The notes under the pieces are model-generated. The model had not been told where the DNA came from, did no database searches, and saw only the letters and a program-made list of their open reading frames with translations. A program made the translations under genes and the position numbers. Below are positions 13,135-23,983 of a DNA stretch of 64,000 bases, piece by piece (position 1 is the stretch's first letter; each line of letters starts with the position of its first letter). Source of the stretch: Strongylocentrotus droebachiensis (taxonomy: Eukaryota > Echinodermata > Echinoidea > Camarodonta > Strongylocentrotidae); contig JAVYIG010000319.1 of the NCBI GenBank assembly GCA_035222895.1, forward strand, positions 62,001 through 126,000, written 5' to 3'.

Positions 13135-13304
13135 GAAAGAGAGAGAGGGAAGGGGAGAGAGAAGAGGAGGCAGGGAGAAAAGGGGAGGGGGAGGGAAGGA
13201 GAGAGAGGGGGAGAGAGAGGGGAAGGGAGAGAGAGAGGGGAGGGAGAGAGAGGGGGAGAGAGAGAGAGGGGGAGGGAGAGAGAGGGGGAGGGAGAGAGAG
13301 GGGG

Positions 13305-13346
<42 letters not shown>

Positions 13347-13392
13347 GGGAGAGAGAGGGCAGGGAGAGAGAGGGCAAGGGCTAGAGAAAAAT
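13135..13392. repeat. (GA)n purine tract
   Basis: About 250 bases of almost uninterrupted purine with GGGAGAGAGA subunits. It opens Arg/Glu/Gly frames on the plus strand and Ser/Leu/Pro frames on the minus strand. Neither is a credible protein. Confidence 0.9.
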
Positions 13393-13424
13393 CAAGACAG
13401 ATAGTTAATGAACGGTAGAGAAAC

Positions 13425-14076
13425 TCGGTTAAAACATCTTCAAACTCTACAAAATAGGTGTTTAAGATCTGTACTTGGAGTAAATAGTAGATATCACACT
13501 GAAATTCTTTATAAAACCCTTGAAATTGACATGCTAAAAGAATACTGGGTCTAACAGGCTTTAGTTACTATATTTAAGTTGTTACTTTTTTATCGTCATT
13601 GATCCAATTTAATACTAATGTAGGCTATATGTTCCGTTATGCAAATCACAAATCCCCCTTCCAAGACCTCACACAAATTTTCTTCAACATAGTCCATTAT
13701 ACCATGCATCAAAGCTTTTTAATACCCTACCCAATGATATCAGAATTATAAATTTTTTAAATCTTACAACATTGAGATTAGTAAAATTCAAGATATTTGC
13801 TCACTTCTTTCATCTCGTAGATAATTCTTTATTTTTTTTATATTTTTTTCCCCCCTCACTTTATCAATATGATTCTATTTTGTACTTAAATTTCTGTAAA
13901 TATGTTCACTTATTATAACTTGCATATTTGTTTGTAAATTGTATTTTCATTGTTTTATTTTCTGTTATATGTAATCACAGCCTCGCTGAAAAACAGCTTT
14001 TGCTGAATGCGGGCACAATTGTATTATGTTTTTAACCGTGAATAAATAAAATATACCATACCATACCATACCAAGA
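13425..14076 (+). mobile_element. Non-LTR retrotransposon 3' end (L2/CR1-like RT C-terminus), degenerate
   Basis: The plus strand encodes a broken copy of the end of a reverse transcriptase ORF. Near 13421-13553 it reads KHLQTLQNRCLRSVLG followed by NSRYHTEILYKTLEIDMLKE. After a frame break, near 13670-13810, it reads HSPLYHASKLFNTLPNDIR. These match the LQxLQNRxLR and LWNxLPxxI-type blocks typical of this polymerase C-terminus. An AT-rich 3' region follows and ends in AATAAATAAAATA plus four CCATA units (14055-14075), a short tandem tail expected of such elements. Stops and frame breaks show a 5'-truncated dead copy. Confidence 0.7.
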
Positions 14077-14089
14077 AATTAGAGAGAAG

Positions 14090-14166
14090 GGAGAGAGCAA
14101 GAGAGAGGGGAAAGGGGGATGGAGATAAATAGAGAAGAATGAGAGGGAGAGAGAGAGAGAGAGAGG
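14090..14166. repeat. (GA)n tract
   Basis: Purine microsatellite directly after the retrotransposon tail. Confidence 0.8.
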
Positions 14167-14180
14167 GAAACTATTTTTCA

Positions 14181-14206
14181 CCTCTTCCCAGAACTCAACC
14201 TTCTCT
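14181..14206 (+). repeat. Copy 2 of the dispersed CCTCTTCCCAGAACTC motif
   Basis: Identical 26-base core. With the 34540 copy the identity extends to about 38 bases: upstream TATTTTTCA and downstream TTA are also shared. Confidence 0.75.
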
Positions 14207-14209
14207 TTA

Positions 14210-15260
14210 CGTCACAATGAAACAGACAATAAACTAGACAAGTCTCATTCATAGTCCTATATATTGTGACTTAACCTGCATGCAGTACACATTCACTAAT
14301 GCACTCGCAAATATTAATAATTTGCATAATGATATTCATCAAAGCGATCGGTCGGTTCATTATCTCCTTACGTAAAGTACTTACGACTTTCACCTGCAAA
14401 CTGAACATCTCAGAATCGTTCATGTGCAGTTTCCACTAGAGATGAATTAGAAAGGGAGAATATACTGAATCATTAATTGTATTTAATCTGAATTGCGAAT
14501 TTAATTTAATCCGAACTATGAATTGAATTTAACTACTTAGTCTGAATTATGAATCAAATCGCATTTGTTGTTACCTATGTTCAAGTTAAATGTTCTATTC
14601 TGTATCCATCTGTATCTTATTGATGTTAATAATCTGTAATCTTGTACTGACATGCAAATGAAACAAATTTCCAATCATTGGACAATCAATTTGAATATAT
14701 GAATATACATCTGTCATTGTCTTACAAATTAGATAATATATTACCATGCACTCAAATTCATATTCGTACTTGTATTCAGAATGGAGTAGAAATGTACCAG
14801 GGGTTATTAAAGCTCGGCTTTTCAAGCAATTCATACATGTACAAATGCAGGGATGAAAGTGATCTGGCATTTGCTCCATATATAGATGAGAGACCAATTG
14901 TAGTTTTCATTTTGGGGGGCAATGCACTTTTGAGTTTGTTTCATGAGGACATCTAGAATCTAGGGTAATAACGTCATCCATTCCATGAAAGATATACACT
15001 TTCTAACTTCTTGTATGGAAGAGTCTATCACACTTTTGACGATTACTTTTTGAGAAATATATCACTTTTCAGAAAGTATTTCATCTTTCATGTGCCTCTT
15101 TTGTAGATTGATGACATACTTCATATACAATATGCAAGTTAGCCAATAAAGTTATAATACAAAAGACAAGAGATTTACTCAATCAAGAGAATTAATAGCC
15201 TGTAAAGTTACCTCTAAAATTATAATCTGTATTTTTTGTATTTACCATGCAAATGGGATA
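14210..15260. other. Non-coding stretch, no gene seen
   Basis: Overlapping small frames on both strands at 14595-14956 show no domain or codon signature. The sequence is otherwise AT-rich. Confidence 0.5.
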
Positions 15261-15552
15261 CACTGAAACCTGTATACAAAGACCGCTCAAAAAATGCAGG
15301 AAATGTGATCGTTATAAGCAGGAGGTCTTTATGTAAAAGGTTCATTTGGTACAGGTTTCAATCAGCAACACTTCTCAAGTGAAATTTAAAAAACCACTTC
15401 TTAACTATAGTTACAGGAAACTGTGAAACCTGTATATAAAGACCGCTAAAAAATGCAAGAGGTCTTTATGTACAGGTTATGGCTTTTAAAATATGGTCCT
15501 TATTTATAGATTATTTATATACAGGTGGTCACTAAAGCAGGTCTTTCTGCAT
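15261..15552. repeat. Interspersed repeat with GAAACCTGTATA / GGTCTTTATGTA arms, tandem copies
   Basis: GAAACCTGTATACAAAGACC (15266) and GAAACCTGTATATAAAGACC (15425) each pair with a downstream GGTCTTTATGTA segment, forming two foldback-like units. Related sequence occurs at 27966-28135 (AAACCTGTCTATAGCAAC and GTGGTCTTTGTATACAGG). This looks like a MITE-type family of unknown superfamily. Confidence 0.55.
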
Positions 15553-18443
15553 CAGGATGAATCAGGCTATGGACAAACAAGATGATCCGTCCAAGAAAAA
15601 ACACAATTTACAACTCACACCTGAATTAATGAAGTGGCTGTCAGAGAAGGCTAGCACTTGGGGCGGTGGAGTTACATTGACACTTGGCGCGTAATGCAAG
15701 ACAGGGAATGTGAGACAGTAATAAGCCGCAAGCTATAAACGTTTTGACGCAGACGGCTTTCCGATGCCTGGATCCTTTTTCGACGCAGAGACTAAGTCCG
15801 AGGCTAAATATAGCAAAATTAAGGAATATCTGGTGATTGTGGAGAAGCCATAAGGGAACATAGCACAATTTGCAATTTTAGCCTATTTCGCAAATAGCAT
15901 TTTAGGTATGTGCATTGTTAGAATCACCTATTAACCAAGGTATAAGAAAAATGTTCCCAGTGGAAGGCATTCCTTTTGATAAGACCTCAAGAAAAACAAC
16001 TACTTAATCATATTTTATTCTGCTTTTTAACATATACCGTTACCTGATGCATGTACTTTGGGGCAATATTATTACTACCTTAATTCAATGCAGTTTTCTA
16101 CCTATTTACAAAATCAAGTGTATGTATGTATAAAATAAACAAAGACAAACAAACTTAGCACAATATCTTGTTAGTTACAAGTTGGTGTGTTACAAAATAG
16201 TCACGTTTCGTGTCCAAAGATATTGCTTGAACCTTGCCGGGCAAAGCAGCAACCAATCAAACTAAACTGCAAACTATTGAGATGTAATATCTCATAACAA
16301 GTTGATGCAGTCCTCAAATTGGATGCCACTGGTCCTCATAAAATGGCATCCACAAAATTTGATTATGAAATGATACAAGATAGTGATTAAAAATTCATGG
16401 TACATAAGCTACATGGGACGGCAGAAAGAAAGATGACAATTAAAATTTTACTCTATCAGATTAAAACCTATCAAGCATGCACGATTAAAGACTAAGCTTT
16501 TTGCCCGATGGTCCTACATGTATTTAAAACTCCATGACATGCCACTTTGATAAATTGCATATCGACCTTGGATATTTGCACTACATTTATGATAGCAAAG
16601 CTGACAAGCGAAAGGGTATCCCAGGTATATTTGTAAATGTACTAGTGGCTAATGGGCACTTGGCTACATGTATAGGAACTGAGTCTAATTAAGATTAAAG
16701 TTTACAAATGGTGGTGCTAAGAAAATCAAGGGGGTCAAAGAATAGATTTTTTAATGCTTTTTAATTAATCAGAGGTGCCTACATTTACATTTTACGAGTA
16801 TGAAGCAAACACCTTAAAATATTTATCAGAAATGCCTGCATTTTCAAAAAGTCCCAGTTTGAATGTTCAGTTTCCTAATATATTATCAAATAAAAGAAGC
16901 TATTAGTATTTGTATACACATTAATGCCACTATCTTCTTAGGGAACTAGTTTATATTATCTGCTGAGAAGCCAGAATTCATGAACTCTATGTACAGCTGC
17001 ATGAATATAGGAGTTGATCTGTTCTGTTTCTCAGCAGCTGATTAAAGTCTCCCTCTATACCAATAAACAATGTAGGCCATCCAGGTCTAATTTGTTTTCC
17101 TAAAATCCACTTAATAGTCTCTCCCTTTTCATTTTCAATCTGTTGCTTTTGAGGGCAGCACGTGTTAAAAGCGAGACAATCTTCCTGGTTTTCTCTCTCC
17201 AAATTGTCTGCTGCTGCTGATTCACAAGCTTGCCTCCCTTGGCATCGATAATTCATGCATGGAAACTAACACGGCCAGCTTGAGACGAACGTTATTTATT
17301 CATCATCGTGGGCGGCTCTCTCGCCAGCACAAGGTGTGCAATCGCGGATGCGCCAGCTCCCGTCGCTGGCGGCTTGTATAAGAATGCAAGGTGTGGTTCA
17401 AAGAGAAGGAGGACACTTGTAGGAATACAGAGGCGTATCCATAGAAAAATAAGATTTTATTTTATTTTATTTCTGCATTTTCCAAATACAACAACTGAAT
17501 AACAAAGAACGCATTGTGACCAAGATTTGAGATATCAATGGTAATTGCCTACTGCATGTTGAAACGAGGGGCATGTGTAATTAACACCCTCCACCTCACA
17601 AACGCCAATCTGGCATACCTAATAGTAACCACAAAAAGAACCCCCAGAGCCATCTATATATTGCATTATCTTGCATGATACTAACTTTTCAAATACTTTC
17701 GATACTAAAAGGGTGTGTACAAAAGAAGTAGGAAATCAGACACCTTCTCTAATTTGTTACCATACCATTTCATCTTACTTTATGATATCTTTACTATATA
17801 GAATATTGTTAAATGGAGACAAGGTAGCTTTCTATCCAACGCATTCTGCTCCTCATTTTCCCCAACGAAAATTCTTCAAAACAAAACTGAAAAACGATCA
17901 CTTAAAATTCTGCAATGTTCTCAAGAAAAGAAATCATGATACCATGGATTGTTTCCCTGATACTTGAGTTATGCTCTTAACATAATACTGATGTTAATTG
18001 AATCTCTCTCTCTCTCTCTCTCTCTAAGTGCCATATTGATTGACTTTGGTGATCATGCTGTTCCACAACCCTCGGCTTCGAGCTTTCTCTATTAGCACCA
18101 CCCCTAGTTCTTTCACTCCTCTCTCTTCTAACAATTTCTGCAGACTGTACATCCAAGTATCCTTCTTCTTCCCCTACTCCTCCTTCCCTTAATTGAATAC
18201 TACACAGATTTCCTAGTGAGGGGAATTTGTGCCTAGACATAATCTAGTTTGATACCACCCAAGCAAGAGTTAAGTAATACGATAGGGTGTGGTAATTAGT
18301 CATACCATGCAGTCATCCAGCCACCTTGGATGAAGCACCTGATTCATCAAGCTTCGTGGCTTGGATTACATCCCAAGGCTCTAAACAGGCATACTGCCCT
18401 CTAGAGGCCAAACTAGGCAAGTGATTCTTTGAGGATTACTATC
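15553..18443. other. Non-coding stretch, no gene supported
   Basis: Contains small frames at 15641-15868 and 16987-17256 (minus) and 17308-17502 and 17671-17967 (plus), none with a recognisable domain. A moderately GC-rich patch lies at about 17210-17430. A (CT)n tract lies at 18003-18026. Confidence 0.5.
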
Positions 18444-18627
18444 TATACACCGATTCGGGCGACTTCTGGTGGAAGTGCGCCCTCATAAGGTGACGCCATA
18501 ACTGGGGGGCGTCTGACTGCAGCTAGCTAGCTTACAATGCATTGCAGCTGGATCGGAGAAGCCCCCCAGTTATAGCGCCGCCACCGGCGGGCAGGTACAT
18601 AAAACCCCCAAACCGAATCGGTGTATA
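18444..18627. mobile_element. MITE with 15-bp TIRs and an inner hairpin
   Basis: Perfect terminal inverted repeats TATACACCGATTCGG (18444-18458) and CCGAATCGGTGTATA (18613-18627) bound 184 bp. A second nested inverted repeat uses ATAACTGGGGGGC and GCCCCCCAGTTATA near 18498 and 18563, so the element folds almost entirely on itself. It has no coding capacity. Both ends begin with TA, compatible with insertion at TA, but the flanks do not let me prove a target duplication. Confidence 0.75.
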
Positions 18628-18826
18628 CCCTGTCTGCCTGTCTGAGTGTCTCTGATTAATGTTGGAATGGTGCCCTGCAATATTAAAATGACGATAACTT
18701 AAGAATTGCAGTTGTACCCATTGTATTCATGTCTTCTTCTTCTTACATTCCTTACATCTTCATCATGTTTTCCTTTTCTCTCCTCTTCTGTTTCCACTCC
18801 GTCAACATTGTTGTCTTTCTTTCTCT

Positions 18827-18857
<31 letters not shown>

Positions 18858-19394
18858 CTATTTGCCTGTTTTAGTCCCCCCCCCCCCCACCCCCCATCCC
18901 ACTGTGTACTTCACCCCTTTCCTTTAAGCTTTCCTATTTATGTTTGTTCTATTAAATCTTGCTGCATCAATTGCTGCATCACAACAATTTTTTTTTTTAA
19001 AGTTAGTCTACAGAATATCTTGAAGTGTTTTCATCAATTTGAAACATATCTTCATTAAAGAAAGTGAAATATGTACTTACACAAATACATGGAGAAGAAA
19101 AAAAAGTTGAGATATAACCAAATCGCTAGTAAATTTTTTTAGTATCATCATGTCATTTCACTTGACATACATTTTGTCCAATACTCAAATCAATTCTTAA
19201 ATTTATCTTTATGTATTTTGTATTCATGTAAAGAAAACTAGTTTTCTACAATAGATAATTTAACCAAATTAAATCACACATCACCATGCTTTTAGCTGTA
19301 GTATATTTCATAAAGAAAGATCAGGAAATTGGAAAAATATTGGTACAACCAACTACTTGCCAGACATTCAACAGTAGTAAGCACTGGTATGTGG
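18628..19394. other. Non-coding stretch with CT and C tracts
   Basis: (CT)n at about 18825-18851 and a C-rich run at 18875-18895. No gene is seen. Confidence 0.55.
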
Positions 19395-19665
19395 GAGTGG
19401 TATGCCCAACTCTCTTGCTTAATGTCACCCAATGGCAACTATAATTTTCTTGCTCATCGTCAGTAGATAGCAGTAGTGGAATGTCGCCCTCTCTTGCCTC
19501 ATGTCACACATTGGTTACAACAATTTTCTTGCTTATCGTCAGCGGGTACTACAGTTGAAATGCTGCCCTCTCTAGTCTAATGCTTGCTATCATCCCATTT
19601 TCTAATCTGTAGTAGATATGAATCAACTTTACAAGATTACAAACTGGTTATACTGCCCTCTATAG
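19395..19665. repeat. Degenerate tandem repeat, ~80-bp units
   Basis: Units containing CCCTCTCTTGCCTCATGTCA, TTTTCTTGCTTATCGTCAG and close variants begin near 19403, 19483, 19561 and 19651, with increasing divergence rightward. Confidence 0.65.
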
Positions 19666-20383
19666 GTCATCATCAGCAATGAGACCTTCACTTCATTACG
19701 AGATGCATCTGGTCTTCTATCACCGCCAATTTTCTCCCTCCCTCTTTAAATTCTCATCATTTAGATTGTCCAGAGCTTAGTAACACTGTATTATGTGCAT
19801 TATACAAATACTATGTATTAATAGTATCATCATTGTTATAACTGACTTATAATATAGCTGAAGGTTTCAACAGGGATTTAATAATCTATATACTGAAGTA
19901 CATTGCATGTCTTCTAGAAAACAATAATCACAATTTTATCCATCTCATTATTGCCATAATCACTATCATCATTCTCTTCTTAATCATCACCACCAGCAAC
20001 GTCAATATCCTAACCATTCCCACACCGACCCACCTTCACACTATCAAATGCACCAAGATCAATATGAGCAGCATCACCACTACCATAATCACCACCTAAA
20101 TCAACATTAGTATCATTATCACCATCACTATTAAAAATCTTTCCCTCTTGGCCAGCTGGATGTCTAAACTTTGTATCAAATAGAAATTCCTCTGACACAA
20201 TTTCAGCTAAGAATGGACTCTCTGCTCCATCTCCACCTGCTGCCCAAACAAATACCCCGCCCATTGCCCCACCCACTACCCCACCTACCATCACATACAC
20301 TAGCCGGCTCACTACCTCACCTACTGCCCCGCCCACTGTACCACCCTCTTTTTCTAACACACTCTCCCACCACCTAACCAAAC
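19666..20383. other. ERG intron downstream of the VTQ exon; ATC/CACC-rich low complexity
   Basis: Imperfect ATC repeats at 19920-20130 and CCCACC-rich low complexity at 20230-20350. No exon is recognised. In particular there is no S1-S6 potassium channel sequence. Confidence 0.5.
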
Positions 20384-20755
20384 CAGTGTCACCCTGTTTC
20401 CCACCAACTGAGTGGCATCTCCGACCAATCTCTACCAATCTCCACCAACCACCCCACCCAAAGCCTCACCCAGTGCCTCTGCATTCATCCAGACCCAACT
20501 AACCTGCGTCACTCTGTTGCCCACCAACTGAGTGGCATCTCGGACCAATCTCTACCAATCTTCACCAACCACCACCACACCCAAAACCTCGCCCAGTGCC
20601 TCAGCATTCATTCATCCAGGCCAACTAACCTGCGTCACTCTGTTTCCGACGACCTGTGTCGCATCTCGGACCAATCTCTACCAATCTCCACCAACAACCC
20701 CCACACCCAAGGCGTCGCCCGGTACCTCAGCATTCATTCATCCAGACCAACTAAC
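20384..20755 (-). repeat. Three tandem copies of the ERG exon 3' end plus its splice donor
   Basis: On the minus strand, the last 14 codons of the adjoining ERG exon (VRDATQVVGNRVTQ) and the intron start are repeated in tandem. Copy 3 is at 20630-20671 (same peptide), copy 2 at 20504-20545 (VRDATQLVGNRVTQ) and copy 1 at 20384-20425 (VGDATQLVGNRVTL). Spacing from the exon end at 20756 is 126, 126 and 120 bp. Copies 2 and 3 end in CAG/GTTAGTT exactly like the real exon; copy 1 ends CTG/GTTTGG. A TAG precedes each copied peptide at the codon before AGATTG, so the unit is not readable through, but that TAG could act as an acceptor AG. Substitutions are mostly at third positions. Either a minisatellite that captured an exon end or reusable mini-exons. 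Confidence 0.75.
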
Positions 20756-20986
20756 CTGTGTTACTCTGTTGCCGACGACCTGTGTCGCGTCTCGGACCGG
20801 TTTCAGAATCTTCTTGGTGACTGCCGAGGAGCTGGAGTCCCTCCGATCATCTGCATGAAGGCCACTGTCTAAGGGATGTTCATCCAAGCTCCGGAGGCTG
20901 TGAGTTGATAGGTCCTTGCGCAGCACTCGATATCTCGCCAAATCAGAGTCGGAGGCTGCTGAGGGTAGGTTCTTTGCAAAGTTTCC
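20756..20986 (-). CDS. ERG (Kv11/KCNH) potassium channel, N-terminal linker exon ending before S1
   Basis: This exon encodes part of the cytoplasmic linker between the PAS domain and the first membrane segment of an ERG-type voltage-gated K+ channel. On the minus strand it reads NFAKNLPSAASDSD, then LARYRVLRKDLSTHSLRSLD, and ends KPVRDATQVVGNRVTQ. The DSDL-RYR block and the terminal VTQ are ERG signatures; in human KCNH2 the corresponding exon runs to VTQ just before the S1 region. The acceptor is a C-rich tract then TTATAG at 20987; the donor is CAG/GTTAGT after 20756. The entry phase is 1 and the exit phase 0, as recalled for human. Anomaly: an AAAA run at 20940-20943 breaks the frame between SDSD and LARYR. 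With one A fewer, both halves are in one frame and the phases fit. It may be a sequence error, a null allele, or a sign that my acceptor is wrong. Confidence 0.65.
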
Positions 20987-21050
20987 TATAAAATTGGGGG
21001 GGGGGAATACAATTAAAATTTCATCCCGATTTCAAACGGAAGAAAGTTTT

Positions 21051-21107
21051 AAAAGGATGCTCGTCTAAGCTTTGAAGGCTGTGAGTCAATATGTCTTTAC
21101 ATAACAT
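21051..21107 (-). pseudogene. Diverged partial duplicate of the ERG linker exon
   Basis: The minus strand encodes MLCKDILTHSLQSLDEHPF, 13 of 19 residues identical to VLRKDLSTHSLRSLDEHPL in the exon at 20870-20926, 181 bp away and in the same orientation. Nucleotide identity is 40 of 57. Seven codons differ synonymously and six change the residue, mostly conservatively. The frame is open for about 37 codons but ends in a stop soon after (KTFFRLKSG then stop). No clear acceptor or donor brackets it, so it is called a relic; an alternative exon is possible. Confidence 0.6.
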
Positions 21108-21868
21108 CTTTGAAAAATTTCATAAACATTTTAAAACAAGACAAATCTACATTCTTTTACATTTTACATTTGGTCATGCATCATGTTCAATAGGCATAAC
21201 ACATCCAAAAGTCTAAATATGAGAACATTCAGGGTTATGAGAAAATGCATAATGATTGTCTTCAAGAAAAGGAATGATTGGTAATACAAAACATTCAAAT
21301 AGTTGAGTAAAGTAAGTTTTTCGCTATGCACTCATTGAGCAAATTGCAAGATTGACAGAAGTAACAGTTCCAATACCTATAGTGATTACAATTGTCAAAA
21401 ATTCATAATTTTATAATCTTTTGTCTGATTTGTTCATACTTTCAACAGTGTAATTCTCTAATTTGTTGCTTTCTATTAGATTAGTTTGCTATTAAGGGTG
21501 GGATTTCCCTTTAAATCTTTAGCAACTAAACCACCCCTCCTTTTACTCACTGAACCGCCCGTCCGTTTTCACGAGCTATAGTATCCATTTTAAGGTCTAC
21601 TGTGATGATGTTATACGAGCATAATCCTTACAATGTCTACAGTAGGATTCTGCATAGAAAAAAAGCACATTTTTCATATTATTCAGAACAATGTCAAAAT
21701 TACAGCAATATTGGAACGTCTTCCAGTGAGTAATAGGCCATTATTACAAAATCTCTAGTTGCTAATGGGTTAAACTCCAATTCCACTCTGAATCTGATGT
21801 CCACAAGGCAGCCTCTTTGAGATGGAGCAGAAAGCAATTTTGACTGTTACGATATCATATCATCACCT

Positions 21869-21899
<31 letters not shown>

Positions 21900-22029
21900 A
21901 CGTGATGAAACTGTATCCCAAATACTAGAGACAAACACCCATCCATCTACAGCACCCAATTATCTCACTGGTCACTGCAGTTTCTGCTGGAAAGCTGACC
22001 ATGCATGGATGAGTGGTCAGTTTCCTCGA
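21108..22029. other. ERG intron, AT-rich, with a long poly-C run
   Basis: No exon is seen. A 27-base uninterrupted C run occupies 21869-21895. Confidence 0.6.
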
Positions 22030-22310
22030 GCAGAAAACATTTGGTTTTTATCCCACCTCAAGAAGGACGACATCACATCTGACCTAATTTTCTGGCTGTG
22101 TTCGTACCCATCATGCAATTTTTTTTTGAAAACATTTGTTCTCATTCTGCCTCAAAAGGGACAACTTCATATCTGATCCATTCTGGATGTGTTCATACGC
22201 ATTGTGCAAAAAAAAGTTTGAAAATATTTGTTTTTATGCTGCCCCAAGAAGGACAACTTCATATTGATCCATTCTGGGTGTGTTCATATATGCATCATGC
22301 AAAAAAAAAA
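22030..22310. repeat. Tandem repeat, ~90-bp units, about three copies
   Basis: Segments with GAAAACATTTG, then AAGGACAACTTCATAT and TCCATTCTGG(A/G)TGTGTTC recur near 22031, 22128 and 22217. Confidence 0.7.
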
Positions 22311-23013
22311 TCTGACAAAGGATTCAAAATGAATCTATAATTTCTATATCAAAGTTAGCAACTTTTTTGATTTTCCCTGCAAGGGATTAGGTATGTATTG
22401 ATCTCCATTTCCCTTTTTTAAAACATGAATACAAAAATAATTTTTTATCCTCTAGCTTTCGATAAAAAATGATGGTAAAAAAAAGTTGAGGCCCTCGGAG
22501 CATGACTGCCACCCTATTTTGCTTGGAATACAACCTCGGTTCTACTTCACTGCCTAATTAAGCAAAACCATTTCAAATTTGAGGTACGTGATGCCTCACT
22601 AATTTTGGCGTCTATGGTGTTTGCTAACTATTCATGCGAGTGGGCGCCAAACACCAACACTGTAACAATCATATAAAAGGCATTGAAATGTGACATCCAA
22701 TTAGTAAACAAGGTGGTTCTTTTTTATATTCATGGATATGTGACACGAATGGTGCCAAAGATGTAATTTACTTTTTTGTTTGTGAAAATGGCTTTACTAC
22801 TTTCTTGTATTTTTCCCTCTTGTTGATGTTGTTGTAAAGAAAAAGTATAATTACCCTAGGGGTATTAAAAGGCCATTATAAATTTGATGAAATCGTGCAA
22901 TATGAAAAATTGTAGCTTATTCAGGCCAGGGTCACCAAAGCCTCATACTTAAGCTACTTAAGCTAAAAAGAGTCTCCATTTATTTCTTCATTTAAGGCTC
23001 CTATAGATATGAC
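22311..23013. other. ERG intron, no feature recognised
   Basis: AT-rich, stop-dense, no repeat or exon that I can support. Confidence 0.5.
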
Positions 23014-23769
23014 CAACGCTCAAAATACACGGGGGCGGTGGGCGATTCGCCCCCGTGAGCTCCATAATCGCCCCCGTCAGGTTGCTCACGGGGTGATTGC
23101 AAAATTAAAAATCGCCCCCGTGTAATTAAAAAATAAACATTAGCTTTTCTGATATAACTTTAACACAATACTGAGTATCAATTTTCAAACCTTAGACCAA
23201 TGAAATGGAACTTAGATGGCGCTATCTCTCCCATCTCTATGAGTATTACCGATACAAAACAAGGGAAACGCTCTCGGCGGTCTCGCCTGCATAAAGCAAT
23301 TTAATATGATAAACCAGAATGTCAATGACGTAGCGCTCATCCGCATCTCGCAACAACAAATATGGTAAATTTTATGTGGTACACTTTTAAACTGGTCAAA
23401 AATAAAAATTTGATGCCCTGGAAGGGACATAATTTCATTTCATTTGCATAAAGTACCATAAATAATCAATGGAGCAAAATCTCACAATTCTGTGTAGAAG
23501 TTAGTGTTCCAAATTTAGCTCTACCAGAAAAGGCAAACCAAATCAAAATCGGTCAAGAAATGAGGGAAAAGAAGCAATTTTTGATATTTTTGGAATAAAT
23601 TTGCATAAATTAGCATAGCTAATGAATTTCACGATTCCGTGTAGAAATTTTAAATCCCCCTCCTAGCCCTATCATATGAAACAATCAGAATCAAAATCGG
23701 TCGAAAAATAACGAAGAAGAAGCATTTTGAAATTCTTGATGTTGATGCCACAACAAAGTCTAAGTTTGT

Positions 23770-23792
23770 TGACCTTAAATGACCTTTGACCT
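23770..23792 (-). promoter_or_regulatory. Nuclear-receptor-type half-site cluster (DR4 plus DR1), copy 1
   Basis: Three TGACCT hexamers (reverse AGGTCA) lie at 23770, 23780 and 23787, spaced by four and then one base. TGACCTTTGACCT is a perfect direct repeat with one-base spacing, the consensus type bound by RXR/HNF4/COUP-class receptors. Function here is not shown; it lies in repeat DNA within an intron. Confidence 0.4.
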
Positions 23793-23960
23793 TAACTTAG
23801 TGACCTGAAATTCTACTCACATTATTGGGGAGACTTGATAACCCTATAGTCCAAGTTTCATTGACTAAGAACTTATACTTTCAAAATTATATCAAAAATT
23901 CAAAAACTTAACCTTAGGTTAAGTTTTCGGTGATGATGCTACAACATAGTCCAAGTCTGT

Positions 23961-23983
23961 TGACCTGAAATGACCTTTGACCT
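23961..23983 (-). promoter_or_regulatory. Nuclear-receptor-type half-site cluster (DR4 plus DR1), copy 2
   Basis: The second 192-bp unit keeps TGACCT at 23961, 23971 and 23978 with identical spacing (4 and 1) despite substitutions in the surrounding repeat. Confidence 0.4.

Noticed and set aside
13061-13384. Arg/Glu/Gly-rich frame resembling a basic coiled protein
   Set aside because: Encoded entirely by GA repeats; the opposite strand is equally open.
1-20755. Transmembrane (S1-S6, pore) exons of the ERG gene
   Set aside because: I looked on the minus strand for S1-S3 and pore-type sequence and saw none. A 400-bp exon of that kind should leave a long hydrophobic frame, and none is present.
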